Below are positions 7,320 through 20,684 of a DNA stretch of 64,000 bases, piece by piece. The notes under the pieces were generated by a model. The model searched no databases and was not told where the DNA came from. It saw only the letters and a program-made list of their open reading frames with translations. A program made the translations under genes and the position numbers. Source of the DNA: Chrysogorgia sp. JL179-B06 (lineage: Eukaryota > Cnidaria > Anthozoa > Scleralcyonacea > Chrysogorgiidae); assembly GCA_035772405.1 (NCBI GenBank), contig JAYKKM010000013.1, positions 572,001 through 636,000 of the forward strand. The letters are read 5' to 3'. How positions within the stretch are numbered: the first letter of the stretch is position 1; each line of letters starts with the position of its first letter.

Positions 7320-7898
7320 ATGGACAAACTTATGAGGCAGATGAGTTACGGCTACACAATTGACGAAATCGTGAGTGAGACACAAGTCGAGTGCGGAGGC
7401 ACCCCTAGGCTCTACTACTGCTCGGATTGTGACGTTGTGAAAAATGTGACTGAATGTGGTGGGTACGCGTGTCCAAAGTGTGGCGACATCGAATGGGATT
7501 ACGTTCAGAGTTATAGTGACATGAGACTCACGCGACCAAAAAGCGTTCACAAGCGGTCTTGGTGGATGGGGAGGAGACTACGGAACGTTGTGAAGGGTGA
7601 GCACCTTGAGTTGATAAAAGAGGACTTCTTGAAAGTTGTCAACGCATTGTACTCATGCAATTTGGTAAAGGGTAGAAATGTCAGCAGATACGGGTACTAC
7701 ATTATTAGGTTGTGCCACAGAAGACGAGTCGAGACACTCAAGAAGGTGTCAGACCTCAAAGACGGGAAGGTGAAAGACTTGTTTGACGACAATCTGTTTG
7801 GGGTGGTGTATCCAAAGTTGGGGTGGTGCGAAAGTGGCGATCGTTATTACAACGAGTGGGTTAAGAAAAAAAAGTGTAGTATAAGTATAAGCCAATGA
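7320..7898 (+). CDS. Zinc-ribbon protein, possibly VLTF3-like late transcription factor (192 aa)
   Basis: A zinc ribbon is formed by YYCSDC and YACPKCGD (residues about 38-62). It is followed by a basic helical region (SVHKRSWWMGRRLRNVVKGE, then RYGYYIIRLCHRRR). The layout resembles poxvirus/NCLDV VLTF3-type late transcription factors, also found in some virophage-like elements, but the similarity seen by eye is weak. The ATG at 7320 follows GGAGTAGTATAAGAG. Its C-terminus is longer than in element B because of a longer A run and overlaps the PolB start by 4 bp. Confidence 0.5.
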   Translation: MDKLMRQMSYGYTIDEIVSETQVECGGTPRLYYCSDCDVVKNVTECGGYACPKCGDIEWDYVQSYSDMRLTRPKSVHKRSWWMGRRLRNVVKGEHLELIKEDFLKVVNALYSCNLVKGRNVSRYGYYIIRLCHRRRVETLKKVSDLKDGKVKDLFDDNLFGVVYPKLGWCESGDRYYNEWVKKKKCSISISQ

Positions 7899-10800
7899 GT
7901 CGGACTGTGAAAACCTCACTGACAAAAAGACAAGTCGAGGTTGGTGGGCGGACGCATAAGAAACTTGCTAGAACTGGTGCGACTCGAGGTAGCTACACAA
8001 ATGCAGACGCTGTGAACCTACTAACAGATAGAGCGACCAACGTTCACGGCTTTTTTGGAGACCAAGAAACACAACCCACAGTCGAAGACCATAGCGACAC
8101 GTCGTCAACGCATCTGTTGGATCGAGCACTGAGAGGGTTCACAAGGTCTTATGGAGTCGAGGTAATTGACGACAGAGACATCAATCAGGTAAATGGTAGT
8201 AGAAGTGCTGTCACTAACCTTTTGAGACGTGAGCTGGGTGAGACCAACGGAACGAAAGTGGTGGAGACAGTCAAGGTCACTTTTGAGAAAGTTTTAGAAC
8301 TCGATAAGACCACATACAAAACTGCCTACTTTAACAGCGAAACGTTCGTCGTCATTAACGAGCATGACATTGAGGGTGTTGCCAATCGCGGGTCGGAGCA
8401 GATTTTGACGCGGATAGCTGGGTGGTTATCTGAGGGGTCTGGATGGACTATCGACAAAATAGACGCGCACTACGTCAACGTCGCTATTTACAGACCTTTG
8501 CATGGGAGTAGCTACATTGCGCTGCCAAAGGAGCTGTGCAACAGTATGAAGGGTCTGATAAACGTAAATAACGATGATGACAACAAATGCTTTAGATGGT
8601 GTCACCTAGCACATAAGTTTCCTGTTGGAAAAAACTCTGACAGAACGTCGAAGTACGCTAGGCATGTCGGTGAGCTGAATTATGACGGAGTTGACTTCCC
8701 AGTCACACTCAGAGATTACAACAAGATCGAAAGGGCTAACAAAATTAGCATTAATGTTTTTGGGTACGAAAATAAGCAGCCATTCCCTGTGTACGTTTCT
8801 AAGGAAGTGTACCATGACCACATGGACCTATTGTTGATAACTAACGACGTGGGCAACAAGCATTATGTGTACATTCGCGATTTTAACAAGTTCATGTACC
8901 GTCAGACAAAGTATAAGGCGAGAAAACACTTTTGTAGATATTGCCTGCAGTGTTTTACCCGAGAGGACGTGCTTGAACGCCATGTGGAAGTATGTTTGGT
9001 CATCAATGGGAAGCAAGCTATTAAAATGCCACAAAAAGGTACGAAAGTGAAATACGAGAATTTTAGTAGACAGCTAAACGTACCATTTGTGGTGTACGCA
9101 GACTTCGAGGCTATCACACAGAAGGTGCACACAACAAAGCTGTCAAGCGAGTGTAGCTACACAAACGCTTATCAGAGGCATGTTGACTGCGGTTATGGGT
9201 ATAAATTAGTTTGTTGCTACGATAACGAGTACAGTAAGCCAGTAAAAGTGTATCGCGGTGAAAACGCAGTCAACAAGTTCATTGGGGAGATGTTAGAAAT
9301 TGTCAAATATTGTAAAGAGACATCTGAGAGTCACTTTAACAAAGAAATGATACTGACTAATGCCGATAAGAGGAACTTTGACGAGGCTAAAAGTTGCCAT
9401 ATTTGCAGTGTTGAGTACACTAGCGCTGACGTTAGAGTGAGAGACCACTGTCACGTGTCAGGTAAGTACAGAGGGTCCGCACATCGTCAGTGTAACGTGA
9501 ACTTTAAGTTGACTGATAAAATTCCTGTGATCTTTCATAACTTGCGCGGCTACGATAGCCATTTCATTATGCAGGAGATTGGCAAGTTTGGCCAAGACAT
9601 AAGCGTGATACCGAACAACATGGAGAAGTACATGGCGTTCATGCTTGGAAAAAACTTGGTATTTTTGGACAGCTTCCAGTTCATGAGTAGTGGTCTAGAC
9701 AACTTGGTGAGGAACCTACCAAGGGACGCTTTCAAATACACGTCAGAAGTGTTTCACGACGAGGGTTTGGCACTCATGACAAGAAAGGGAGTCTACCCCT
9801 ATGATTATATGGACTCCTTTGATAAATTCGACGAATGCGAGCTACCCTCCAAAAAAGATTTCTACAACGTTCTGAACGATGAGCACATCACGGAAGAAAT
9901 GCACGAGCGCGCCATCGACGTGTGGGACTACTTCGACATTGAAAGTATGGGTGGGTATCACGACCTGTATTTGAAAAGCGATGTGCTCTTGCTTGCCGAC
10001 GTTTTTGAGAACTTTAGAAAGACATGCCATCGCGAGTATAAATTAGACCCGTGTCACTATTTCACGTCGCCTGGATTGGCTTGGGATGCCATGTTAAAGA
10101 TGACTGGAGTAGAACTCGAGTTATTGTCCGACATTGACATGTTCCAGTTCGTAGAATTAGGTATGCGTGGTGGTGTGAGCTACATATGCAACAGACATGG
10201 CGTGGCGAACAATAAATATATGAAGGGGTACGATAAAGCGCAAGAGTCGAAGTATTTGATGTACCTTGACGCCAACAATTTATTATGGGTGGGCAATGAG
10301 TCGAAGTCTACCTACAGGTGGCTTCAAGTGGTTGACTGAGAGAGAGATAGAAAAGGTTAATCTATGCGACTATCACAACAATAGTAAAAAGGGCTTACTG
10401 CTTGAAGTCGACTTGGAGTATCCAGCCCATTTGCATGACCTACATAACGACTACCCGCTGGCTCCTGAGAAGATGGAAATAACTGTTGACATGTTGTCGG
10501 AGTACTGCACAAAAATCAAAAATAAGTTTAACGTGAGTGTTGGTGGTGTGAAAAAGCTGGTGACTAATTTGATGGACAAAAAAAAGTATGTGTGTCACTA
10601 TAGAAATCTGCAGTTGTATATGGATCTTGGATTGAAAATCAAAAAGATTCATAGGGTCCTACAGTTTGACCAGTCCAAGTGGTTGGGCAAGTACATCGAC
10701 TTTAACACAGTCAAGAGAACCGCGGCTAAGAACGCTTTTGAGAAGGACTTCTTCAAGTTGATGAATAACAGTGTGTTCGGAAAAACGATGGAAAACTTGA

Positions 10801-11546
10801 GGAAGCGTGTGGACGTAAGATTAGTGACCACTGCGAAGAAATTTAAAAAGCTTGTCTCGAAGCCAACGTTTGTGTCTTGCAAGATATTTAGCGAGAACTT
10901 AGTCGCTGTCCACAAAGTCAAAGAAACGCTGACATTAAATAGACCCGCATACGTGGGTATGTGCATACTAGACTTGAGCAAAACGCTGATGTACAATTTT
11001 CACTATAATTATATTATGAAAAAGTACTCTAGCGACACCTGTAGATTGCACTTCACCGACACCGACAGTCTGTTGTACTCAATCAAAACTGACGACGTTT
11101 ATTCCGACTTCATGGAGGAGCGCGAAAAGTTTGACAATAGCGATTACCCTGCAGACAACCCGTTCGCTTTCAAAGAGAATAAGAAAGTTATTGGCAAGAT
11201 GAAAGACGAGTGCGCTGGAACACCAATTATCGAGTTCGTTGGGCTGCGCAGTAAGATGTACAGCTATTTGAAAGAGGGTGGAGGTGGTGGGAAAACTGCT
11301 AAAGGTATCAGAAAGAATATAATTAAAAAAGTGATCAGACACGAAGATTACAAAAGTGTGTTACTTGAGCAGAAACAATTGCGACACACAATGAAGACCA
11401 TTAGAAGTGTCAAGCATCAGCTCGGTAGTTATGAAATTAATAAGGTGTCGTTATCCTGTTTTGACGATAAACGATACCTTTTAGAAAATGGTATTGACTC
11501 CTACGCGTATGGTCACAAAAACATTGTAGTGAGAGACATACCTTAA
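7895..11546 (+). pseudogene. polB: DNA polymerase B, frameshifted copy
   Basis: This is the family B DNA polymerase of the protein-primed (DNA_pol_B_2) type. Exonuclease motifs (YADFEA, HNLRGYDS, YLKSDVLLLADVF), a C2H2-like finger (FCRYCLQCF) and an endonuclease VII-like Cys/His block (CHICSVEY to HRQC) are present. The frame breaks near 10287, inside polymerase motif A, where element B reads intact sequence; the 5' frame stops at 10339 and the rest continues in another frame from about 10290 to 11546. Motif B (KLMNNSVFG) and motif C (FTDTDSLLY) survive in the second part. The C-terminus also ends earlier than in element B. Confidence 0.92.
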
Positions 11547-11596
11547 ACATTGCGACGTGATTCCCATAAAGTCACTCTCTCCACGCGTGCGAAATT

Positions 11597-11845
11597 GTGA
11601 ACGCTTTTCTCACCGACTTGTTAATCAGCAAATTCGCTAGCTTACTAAACGGGTCGAACGCTATTGAAAATCCTGACGAACTAAACGACGAGTTGCAAAA
11701 AGACGTCGAGAGCATTGTCGCGATTGTGACACCGTACGTGCCTTTCTTGGGCTTGTTGTCGGGAGGAATCACAACGTCTAAATATGTGTACGACCACCAT
11801 TTCAGAAGTGCGACAAACACTGAAAATAGTGAGCGGGTGGACTAA
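11597..11845 (+). pseudogene. 3' fragment of the 171-aa terminal gene, at the wrong end
   Basis: The 82 residues match the C-terminal half of the element B protein at 46172-46687 (AFLTDLLISKFASLL, later VTPYVPFLGLLSGGITTSK), with one internal four-residue gap and a different stretch before ENSERVD. In element B this gene lies at the end opposite PolB. Here it sits between PolB and the terminal repeat, so the end of the element has been replaced or duplicated. Confidence 0.85.
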
Positions 11846-11950
11846 TTTGCATGCTAGCAGGTGGTCTCATAACAACCGCACGAGTCCATTCACACAACGG
11901 TTTTTTATTCACGATATTTATAGTGTACAATCGTAACGAGTACGTGGTGT

Positions 11951-12115
11951 GTTGCTAACAACAACATTCCATTGCGAATAGCAACCACAACTTTTTGAAA
12001 AAAATATTTTAAAATGAAAATATTTTTTCAAAGTGAAAATATTTTTTCAAAGTGAAAACATTTTTTTAAAAAGTCGTAGTTGCTATTCGTAATGGAATGT
12101 TGTTGTTAGCAACAT
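11951..12115. repeat. Foldback MITE near element A end
   Basis: GTTGCTAACAACAACATTCC on the left pairs with GGAATGTTGTTGTTAGCAAC on the right. The arms extend about 55 bp and enclose short direct repeats of AATATTTTTTCAAAGTGAA. It has no counterpart in element B and looks like a nested insertion. Confidence 0.7.
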
Positions 12116-12199
12116 CAACAGGTGACCTTGATTCGTATAGCAGGTACAGCACTCGCATATGAAATCTATTTAACACTAGACTCTAGTGGCTTTCTCGCT

Positions 12200-12531
12200 G
12201 AAATTTACTAAACATCATCACTAGAATCACAATCTAGTGGCTTTTTTTTCGCGCGTGAATTGAGACAGCGGCAGAGCGCGTCTGTTGTAGTTTGTTGAAC
12301 AAAAACGTGAAAATGTTGGAACGACACTCTCTATTTTTAATATATGACAAACGATTGCCATAGTAGTATAGCAGGTAGGGTTGCGAGCTTATTCGATGTT
12401 AATCGTTAATATAAATACCAAAACATCACCAAATTTGTCGAGTCGTGGCTTGGCACAAATTTGGTGATGTTTTGGTATTTATATTCACGGTTGAGGTCGA
12501 TTGAGCTCGCAGCCCTACCTGTTATACTACT
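12200..12531. repeat. Right terminal repeat of element A with palindromic end
   Basis: It is similar to the element B TIR but shorter and diverged. It includes the CACTAGAATC/TCTAGTG small hairpin near 12220 and ends in an imperfect palindrome at 12362-12531. The palindrome starts AGTAGTATAGCAGGTAGGGT and ends with the near-complement finishing in ACTACT. Its centre is a strong stem, ACCAAATTTGT pairing with ACAAATTTGGT. Confidence 0.8.
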
Positions 12532-12540
12532 CCCTATATT

Positions 12541-12960
12541 TATCATTTATAGACCCGGAGCAGGGAGAATTCGACGAAATATTACCCCGAGCGGGATATA
12601 CAGTATCATTCCGAGGGGTAATATTTTGACGAATTCCCCGAGCGGAGTGTCTATAAATTATATATTATACCGAAACAATCTTGAATGCTGTCTTGAAACG
12701 TCTAGAAACGCCTTGAAACGTCTTGTTGTTCCTCCATTGTCGACAGGCTCGTTTTGGTTTACACGCGTGTTATTTGGTTTCGCGCGTGATACTCGAGTCG
12801 AATTCCCCTCCACAGAGGGGAATACACTATTATTCCCCTCCACAGCGGATAATTCACTATTATAACCCGCCACAGCGGGAAATTCGAGTTTAAGTTGACT
12901 GGTCACGTGGTACAAATCTGGCTCTCTGATGGACAATTTATAGTTGAGGTATAATATATA
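12541..12960. repeat. Foldback repeat and short tandem repeats beyond element A
   Basis: At 12546-12658 TTTATAGACCCGGAGC faces GAGTGTCTATAAA, with GAATTC and ATATTACCCC also mirrored. A similar sequence lies at 62290-62350. From about 12795 to 12885, a unit of about 36 bp containing TTCCCCTCCACAG is repeated with changes. No gene seen. Confidence 0.6.
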
Positions 12961-12964
12961 TATA

Positions 12965-13083
12965 GCAAAGTGAAAAGGTGGTAAACTGCTCAGAATTTAG
13001 TGACGAGATACTAAATTCTTGGCAGTTTACCACCTTTTCACTTTGCTATATATTCAAAACACTGTCTACGCAGCACTTTACTT
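12965..13083. repeat. Foldback MITE, short copy
   Basis: GCAAAGTGAAAAGGTGGTAA faces its complement ending at 13046. The flank TATATTCAAAACACTGTC is shared with the longer copy at 49131-49277. This copy lacks the extra stem of the other one. Confidence 0.75.
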
Positions 13084-13104
13084 TTATAATATATATATAT
13101 TTTT

Positions 13105-13151
13105 TAAATCCTTTCAACATGTAGTTTGATCGAGTGAAATGCCAAATATTA

Positions 13152-13154
<3 letters not shown>
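13105..13154 (+). repeat. 3' tail fragment of tRNA-derived SINE
   Basis: AATCCTTTCAACATGTAGTT and the following bases to ATTACC match the tail of the SINE at 14231-14448 and run into (TA)n, as they do there. Confidence 0.6.

Positions 13155-13223
<69 letters not shown>
13155..13223. repeat. (AT)n microsatellite
   Basis: Nearly pure TA dinucleotide tract. Confidence 0.95.
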
Positions 13224-13229
<6 letters not shown>

Positions 13230-13380
13230 ATATTGCACTGCACTAGCATCGCAGGGTCGCGGGTTCAATTCCTGACCGGAAGGCCGCTAAGTTGCATTTT
13301 TCGCAACTGGTCCCGGTTAGGTCTTAAAATGTATATATATTTCCACACTCGAAATTTTCCTTCACCATAAATCCTTGGTA
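13224..13380 (+). mobile_element. tRNA-derived SINE, 5'-truncated
   Basis: It contains the tRNA-like B box region (GCGGGTTCAATTCC), then GCAACTGGTCCCGGT and GGTCTTAAAATG, followed by ACTCGAAATTTTCCTTCACC. The A box is missing. It lies between two (AT)n tracts. Confidence 0.75.
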
Positions 13381-14227
<847 letters not shown>

Positions 14228-14230
14228 CTA

Positions 14231-15487
<1,257 letters not shown>

Positions 15488-16949
15488 ATGAATTTTATTA
15501 CGACACGTGCTCGCTTGGGGAAAATTTGTTCGCTATCTCCTGATGTTCGTAAAGTGATTAATGGATTTCCCTCAAACATCTTCCTCGTTAATCAGATTAT
15601 CGCGTGTGTTGTGAATGCTATCATAACAGTAGCAACGGTATCTCTAAACGCTATCACATTGCTCATTTTCTGGATATCCTCTCGCTTGAAGCAAAATGTT
15701 GCTTTCTTTCTCATCATGATCCAGTCCTTGATCGACCTTGGAGTAGGATTACTTGGCAGTTCTCTACATACGTTCGTTTTGGCAAGTGAAATCAGCGGGA
15801 TTGCAGGCTGTTGGATGTATTTCGCAATGCCAGAATGACCAAGATGACGACCATACTCCGGTATCATTTGGTATGAACATCGAGAGGTATTTGGCCATTG
15901 TTCACCCGATGGTACATCGAAACAAAGTCACAAGAAATATTCTTTTAAAATATGTAATATGTATTAGTTCATTGTGTGTAATACTATTTTGTGTATCTTT
16001 GGTTAGAAAAGGATCTTTAGGTATTTTTTTGGCTGTAGTTATTGTTTTTTCTTGGTGATGACCGTGTACAGTCATATCCGCATTTTATTGGCGGTCATCT
16101 TGTCTCGTAAAAGAGTGTCAGCGTTTGACACTGATACATTTTCAAGCCCTATACCTCAGCAGAACGAGAAACGACGACGATTTTTAAAAGAGCTTAAAGT
16201 GCTTATAAACCCAAAATGGGTTTTTGGTGATTCGGATAGAGCATAAAAAGTTAGTTAATAAGTTCTGGATTAGTTTTTGCGTTAAACTTTTAGTTTCGGA
16301 GATATAACGGCTCAAACGTACAAATTGTGCCATTTTTTGGAAAAAAGTAGCGCCACCAAAATAACACACAGGGACCTGGATCCGAGGAACCCATCTTCAA
16401 CAACAACTAGGCTTTTGTATAGGAGAAGACAGCTATCTTAAGAGTTTTTATTGAAAAATGCCCAAACGATGTGTCTTTACGATGTTACCTTGTCTACTCG
16501 AATTGTAATATATTTTTATAAGTATTGAAACATAACACGTTCCTCGGATCCAGTCTCCCGGCCTGTGCTACTTTTTTTCACAAATTGTGACTTTGAGCCC
16601 TTATATCTCCGAAACTAAAAGTTTAACGCAAAAACTAATCTAGAACTTATTAACTAACTTTTTATGCTCTATCCGAATCACCAAAAACCCATTTTGGGTT
16701 TATAAGCATTTTAAGCTAGCCAAATCTTGCTTTCTTGTGGTAGTTTGTTGTGTCGTATGTTATCTGCCAATGGTGGCGGCTCTGGGCCGTTTACTAAACA
16801 CGAGCTTCTACGAACGAAAGGTGTTTAAGGCGTGGGGTATGACATTAGCCTTGCTGAACTCAAGTCTCAACTCTCTCATATTCTTTTGGAAAAACCGAGT
16901 ACTGAGACACGAAGCCAACACGGTGCTAAAGGGAATGCGACTCCTATAA
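15488..16949 (+). pseudogene. Family A GPCR, broken by frameshifts and a TTAA element
   Basis: A single-exon seven-helix receptor is recognisable. TM1-TM3 are read from 15488 (MNFITTRARLGKIC; TM1 IITVATVSLNAITLLIFW; TM2 VAFFLIMIQSLIDLGVGL). The ERY motif at the end of TM3 (NIERYLAIVHPMVHR) lies in another frame (about 15840-16058), and TM5 and the third loop return to the first frame (16052-16197). A foldback element occupies 16198-16710. TM6-TM7 follow (SCFLVVVCCVVCYLP; LALLNSSLNSLIFFW) and end at 16949. It is similar to amine/peptide-type orphan receptors of invertebrates. The frameshifts could be decay or assembly error. Confidence 0.8.
16198..16710. mobile_element. TTAA-flanked foldback element inside the GPCR
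   Basis: TTAA at 16194-16197 and 16711-16714 flank a 513-bp element starting AGTGCTTATAAACCC and ending GGGTTTATAAGCATT. The arms are about 120 bp and nearly perfect. A TTAA target duplication is the mark of piggyBac-type transposition; there is no transposase inside, so it is non-autonomous. Confidence 0.85.
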
Positions 16950-17295
16950 CCATGGGATTGTTAAACTGAAAAAAATTCTGATATTGCTAACGCTTAAGAA
17001 CTTGATGTAAATCCAGTATGTATATCCAGAACTGTTTATAACTAGAATGTTAAATTTTCAATAAAATTAAAAGTGTTTCAAAATATAGATCTTGTGTGAA
17101 ATATACATGTATAGAATATAAGAAAATATTATGAGCTTCGAAAACTTTAGTGCCCTATTTTAGATTTAATGCGAAATCATCAACGAAAATACAACTTATT
17201 TTCGATACGCATTAACTGTATTACTTGTAATACAGTAATTGTTTATTGAAGAACGTCTACTAACTGACCATATATGTGCAATATATACACGTGAC
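16950..17295. other. Non-coding AT-rich stretch
   Basis: Follows the GPCR remnant; contains an AATAAA at about 17060 that could have served as its polyadenylation signal. Nothing else is seen. Confidence 0.5.
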
Positions 17296-17597
17296 CTATA
17301 CTATACTACACTATACTACACTATACTATACTATACTATACTATACTATACTATACTATACTATACTATACTATACTATACTATACTATACTATACTATA
17401 CTATACTATACTATACTATGCTATACAATACAATACTATACTATACTATACTATACTATACTATACTATACTATACTATACTATACGTCTATTACTATTA
17501 CTATTACTATTACCATACCATACCATACCATACCATACCATACCATACCATACCATACCATACCATCCTGTACCATACCATACCATACCATACCATA
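17296..17597. repeat. (CTATA)n array changing to (CCATA)n
   Basis: A pentanucleotide array CTATA runs to about 17485. After a short TATTAC trinucleotide stretch it becomes CCATA from about 17512. Open frames through it are repeat artefacts. Confidence 0.95.
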
Positions 17598-17972
17598 TGC
17601 TCAATCAACAAAATAAACATAAAAATTATGCTCAATCAACAACTTTTACAAAATCTTAATCTTAATATAAAATATTATGAATCTCAATATATTATATAGA
17701 TTTTTTACAAAATCTTAATAGATTATTGAAAGAGATTATTTTAAGACTGCTAGACCGATTTCCATTGAATTGTCCACCCCAGTTTTTGCACGCTGGCACA
17801 GTCACTGGTCGTCGGTACTTTCATATTTATTGCCCCGCCCTATCAGATCAGTCCCACTACGCCGCTGTGCCTACAGTATATCCCTTATTCCAAAATTGCT
17901 GCCAATTTAATATTCTTTATGTGCATTTAAATTATTCCCTTGTAGCCTCGTTTCATATAGACAAAATGTTAA

Positions 17973-18534
17973 AGGACCATAACCTCAAAATTTGTTATTG
18001 TCTTATTCGGAAGAACTTTTAAAATGATAAAGTAACTTCTTTTGAAGATTCTCGTTTCTTCGCTTTCTTTTTGAGATATATCAGTTTGTTTGATATGCAA
18101 ATGTCCGGAATTATACAAATATGCAAATATGTCCGAAATATGTCCGAAATATGCAAATGTCCGAAATATGTCCGAAATATGCAAATGTTCGGAAAAATCA
18201 CACATGCATAATGAGTTATCAGAGAATGTTATATATCTTTGCGTTCATCAAATAAAAACACTAAAGTGTGAATAACACGTGTGCATGTTTCTCCCACAAC
18301 ACCAAACCTCTCGATTTTAAAGGATTTCGTTCGAGAATGAAGAGATACATGTACACACATTTCTCCAATAAGTCATTATGCATGTGTGACGTAAATTCCG
18401 TACATTTGCATATCAAACAAACTGATATATCTCCAAAAGAAAGCGAAGAAAGGAAAATCTTCAAAAGAAGTTACTTTATCATTTTTTAAAAAATTCCAAA
18501 TAAAACAATAACAAATTTTGAGGTTAGGGGCACT
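17973..18534. mobile_element. TTAA foldback element
   Basis: TTAA at 17969-17972 and 18535-18538 flank a 562-bp inverted repeat. The arms share GATAAAGTAACTTCTTTTGA and its complement, and CAGTTTGTTTGATATGCAAA. In the middle, short tandem copies of AATATGTCCGA are present. It belongs to the same family as 25874-26335. Confidence 0.8.
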
Positions 18535-20684
18535 TTAATATATTTCGCAAACTCATTGATAATTCATGAAGAAAATTCAAAATAAATTAATATTTAATCA
18601 GTATTTAGAAATAAGAGGAAGATTACAGCCTAATTTCCGCAACTTTAATCTCGATTTGAAATATGGATTTGTTTGAGAAGCAATTTAAGTTCTAACTCGA
18701 GTAGTAAACGTTCTTCCTCTGATTTCTAAATACGGACAAACCTGTTAAAAAAAACTCGGCTGCGCCAGCTTATTTAGAAATCACAGGACGCTTACTCGTG
18801 ATAGAACTATTACATAAACATTGCCTTAGCCTGTCCCATGCTTGCTTTTCTATATAGGCAATGGAAAACTGAGAATTGTTATCAACACCTACTGGATCGT
18901 ACCACCTGGTAGAATGGAGGTATGACATTTGATATTAGTAATGTACGATTTGATAATTTATTTATTTATTTAAACACGAGTTCTTATCATCATTATGCTG
19001 ATTTTCATAATTTAAGCCGATTTTTCCGCTCGGGCGACTTTTCACTTTGGCCCCACAAGTCCTCGGATGGAGTAAATCATTCAATTTAGTTCATTTTTAG
19101 TTGATTCTCTTTGATGTGCCGTGGTCATCGATTCTGTTAATTACCCATAGAATAGCGGCTGTTTTAAAAGTCGGGGTGGGTTTTGAATTTTGCAGGGAGG
19201 AACGGTGCTAGAGAATTAGAAGTTATAAATTATATACAGTAACATCATGTACTGTATAAATAAATTATATAACATCCAATGATTGAAAATTAATTAATTA
19301 TATAAATGATCTAACAGCCAAATTGGTATGCGATGGCGGAAGGACGTGTTTTGTTTGCTCCCCGTCATTTTATCCTGTTTACTTCTTTGTGTCTACATTC
19401 TAATAGGAATGGGTCTTGCTACGTTTCTGCATCTATGAACGTTACAGTTGTGAAACAATCTAAACACGGAGCTTGTGTTATAACTCTATCGCGGATATTG
19501 GCGCCTGCACTATTTGTTCAGCGGCCCTCATCCCGAAACCCTTGATAATCGTTAACTCCCCATATGTACCTCGCTATCCCTAATTGTTCCCATTATTTCA
19601 TGTTAAACATGGCGGAGTGCAGTGATTCAAATCGTTCTGAAGTTGTTGACTACGTTCAACTAAACTCGATTTCGTCCGTTGTTCTTTACGACACTACTCC
19701 ACGGCCTCTAACGACATATTTCGCGATTTCCTGTGTTAATGAAACAAACCCATGAAAAATCATTAATGAAAAAAATCATATCCATGAAAAATCAAATCAA
19801 ATGAAAAATCAAATCAAATGAAAAATCAAATCCATGAAAAATCCTCTTCAATGAAATTTTACCTCATTACAATGTCACACTTCATGGTCACAATGACAAG
19901 TAATTAATTAACATCTGTAATATAAATTGGTTTCCTTTTTCTTCTTTGTTTTGTCATCACACCTCATGTATCAGTATATATAAACCTAGGCTACGTTTTT
20001 GTAATCACTCAGTCTGATGATAATTTTGTAATAAAATCGAAATATCACTTTTTCAATAATCTCGTCTTGTTATTCACTCATTTCTTGAGTTCTCAGGATG
20101 TCTATTTTTCGGAATATGTTTCATTTTATATTATAAATACACATTGCATATACAAAGTTCAAATTGTTTAATAATGTCTACTAAAATCATGTAATAAATC
20201 TCCTAACTATTAAAACCATGTTCGATCCGTATAGATATATATATATATATATATATAAAGGCTGACGAATTCACGTCCAGAGACACCAACTTGTCCCGTA
20301 AACAGGCAAACAAGTTGCAAAGTAAATCAAGTTACTTTCTAAAACTGCCCTGGTGCTCCAAACTTGACTTACTTTCGGTACGGGCCTTCTTTTAGTGAGA
20401 GCTATATAAGATTTCTTTCCGCCATTATTATTTTTGCATTGTAAACTTCTGTATGCTATTACAGTTAAAATGACTCCATAGGGCGCAAAGCGTAACCTAT
20501 GAGCTATATAAAAATTATACTTTAAAACTATCAAAATGTTAAAATTATTAAAAATGTTAAAATGTTCTAACAATAAATAAAAGCAAATGCTTTGTTTTTC
20601 GTTCCTTTTGAAAACAGCCACTAGACTTCTTATCTCTAAGTAACGACCACTAAGTGGTAACGATCTTAAAAGTACGTGCAATGT
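18535..20684. other. Non-coding intergenic stretch
   Basis: At 18550-18770 lies a copy of a dispersed repeat (ATTGATAATTCATGAA near its start) also seen near 55860 and, reversed, near 60000. Near 19745-19850 there are short tandem copies of AATGAAAAATCAAATC. No coding region is supported. Confidence 0.5.

Larger units (their letters stand above)
1..12531 (+). mobile_element. Polinton/Maverick element A, right part
   Basis: This is the right-hand part of a Polinton-type virus-like transposon; the left end is outside the window. It carries the same genes as element B (27181-47774) in reverse order, with closely similar proteins throughout. The right boundary is taken at the last base of ACTACT at 12531, where the palindromic terminal repeat ends; the next six bases (CCCTAT) would be the target duplication if the other end could be seen. 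The integrase, capsid and ATPase module expected by comparison with element B would lie left of position 1. The polymerase gene is frameshifted, so this copy is decaying. It is clearly richer in G+C than the AT-rich flank. Confidence 0.9.

Noticed and set aside
12461..12936. Frames on both strands beyond element A
   Set aside because: They run through the palindromic terminus and foldback repeats.
17239..17659. Three overlapping frames through the pentanucleotide array
   Set aside because: Repeat artefacts with no start or composition typical of genes.
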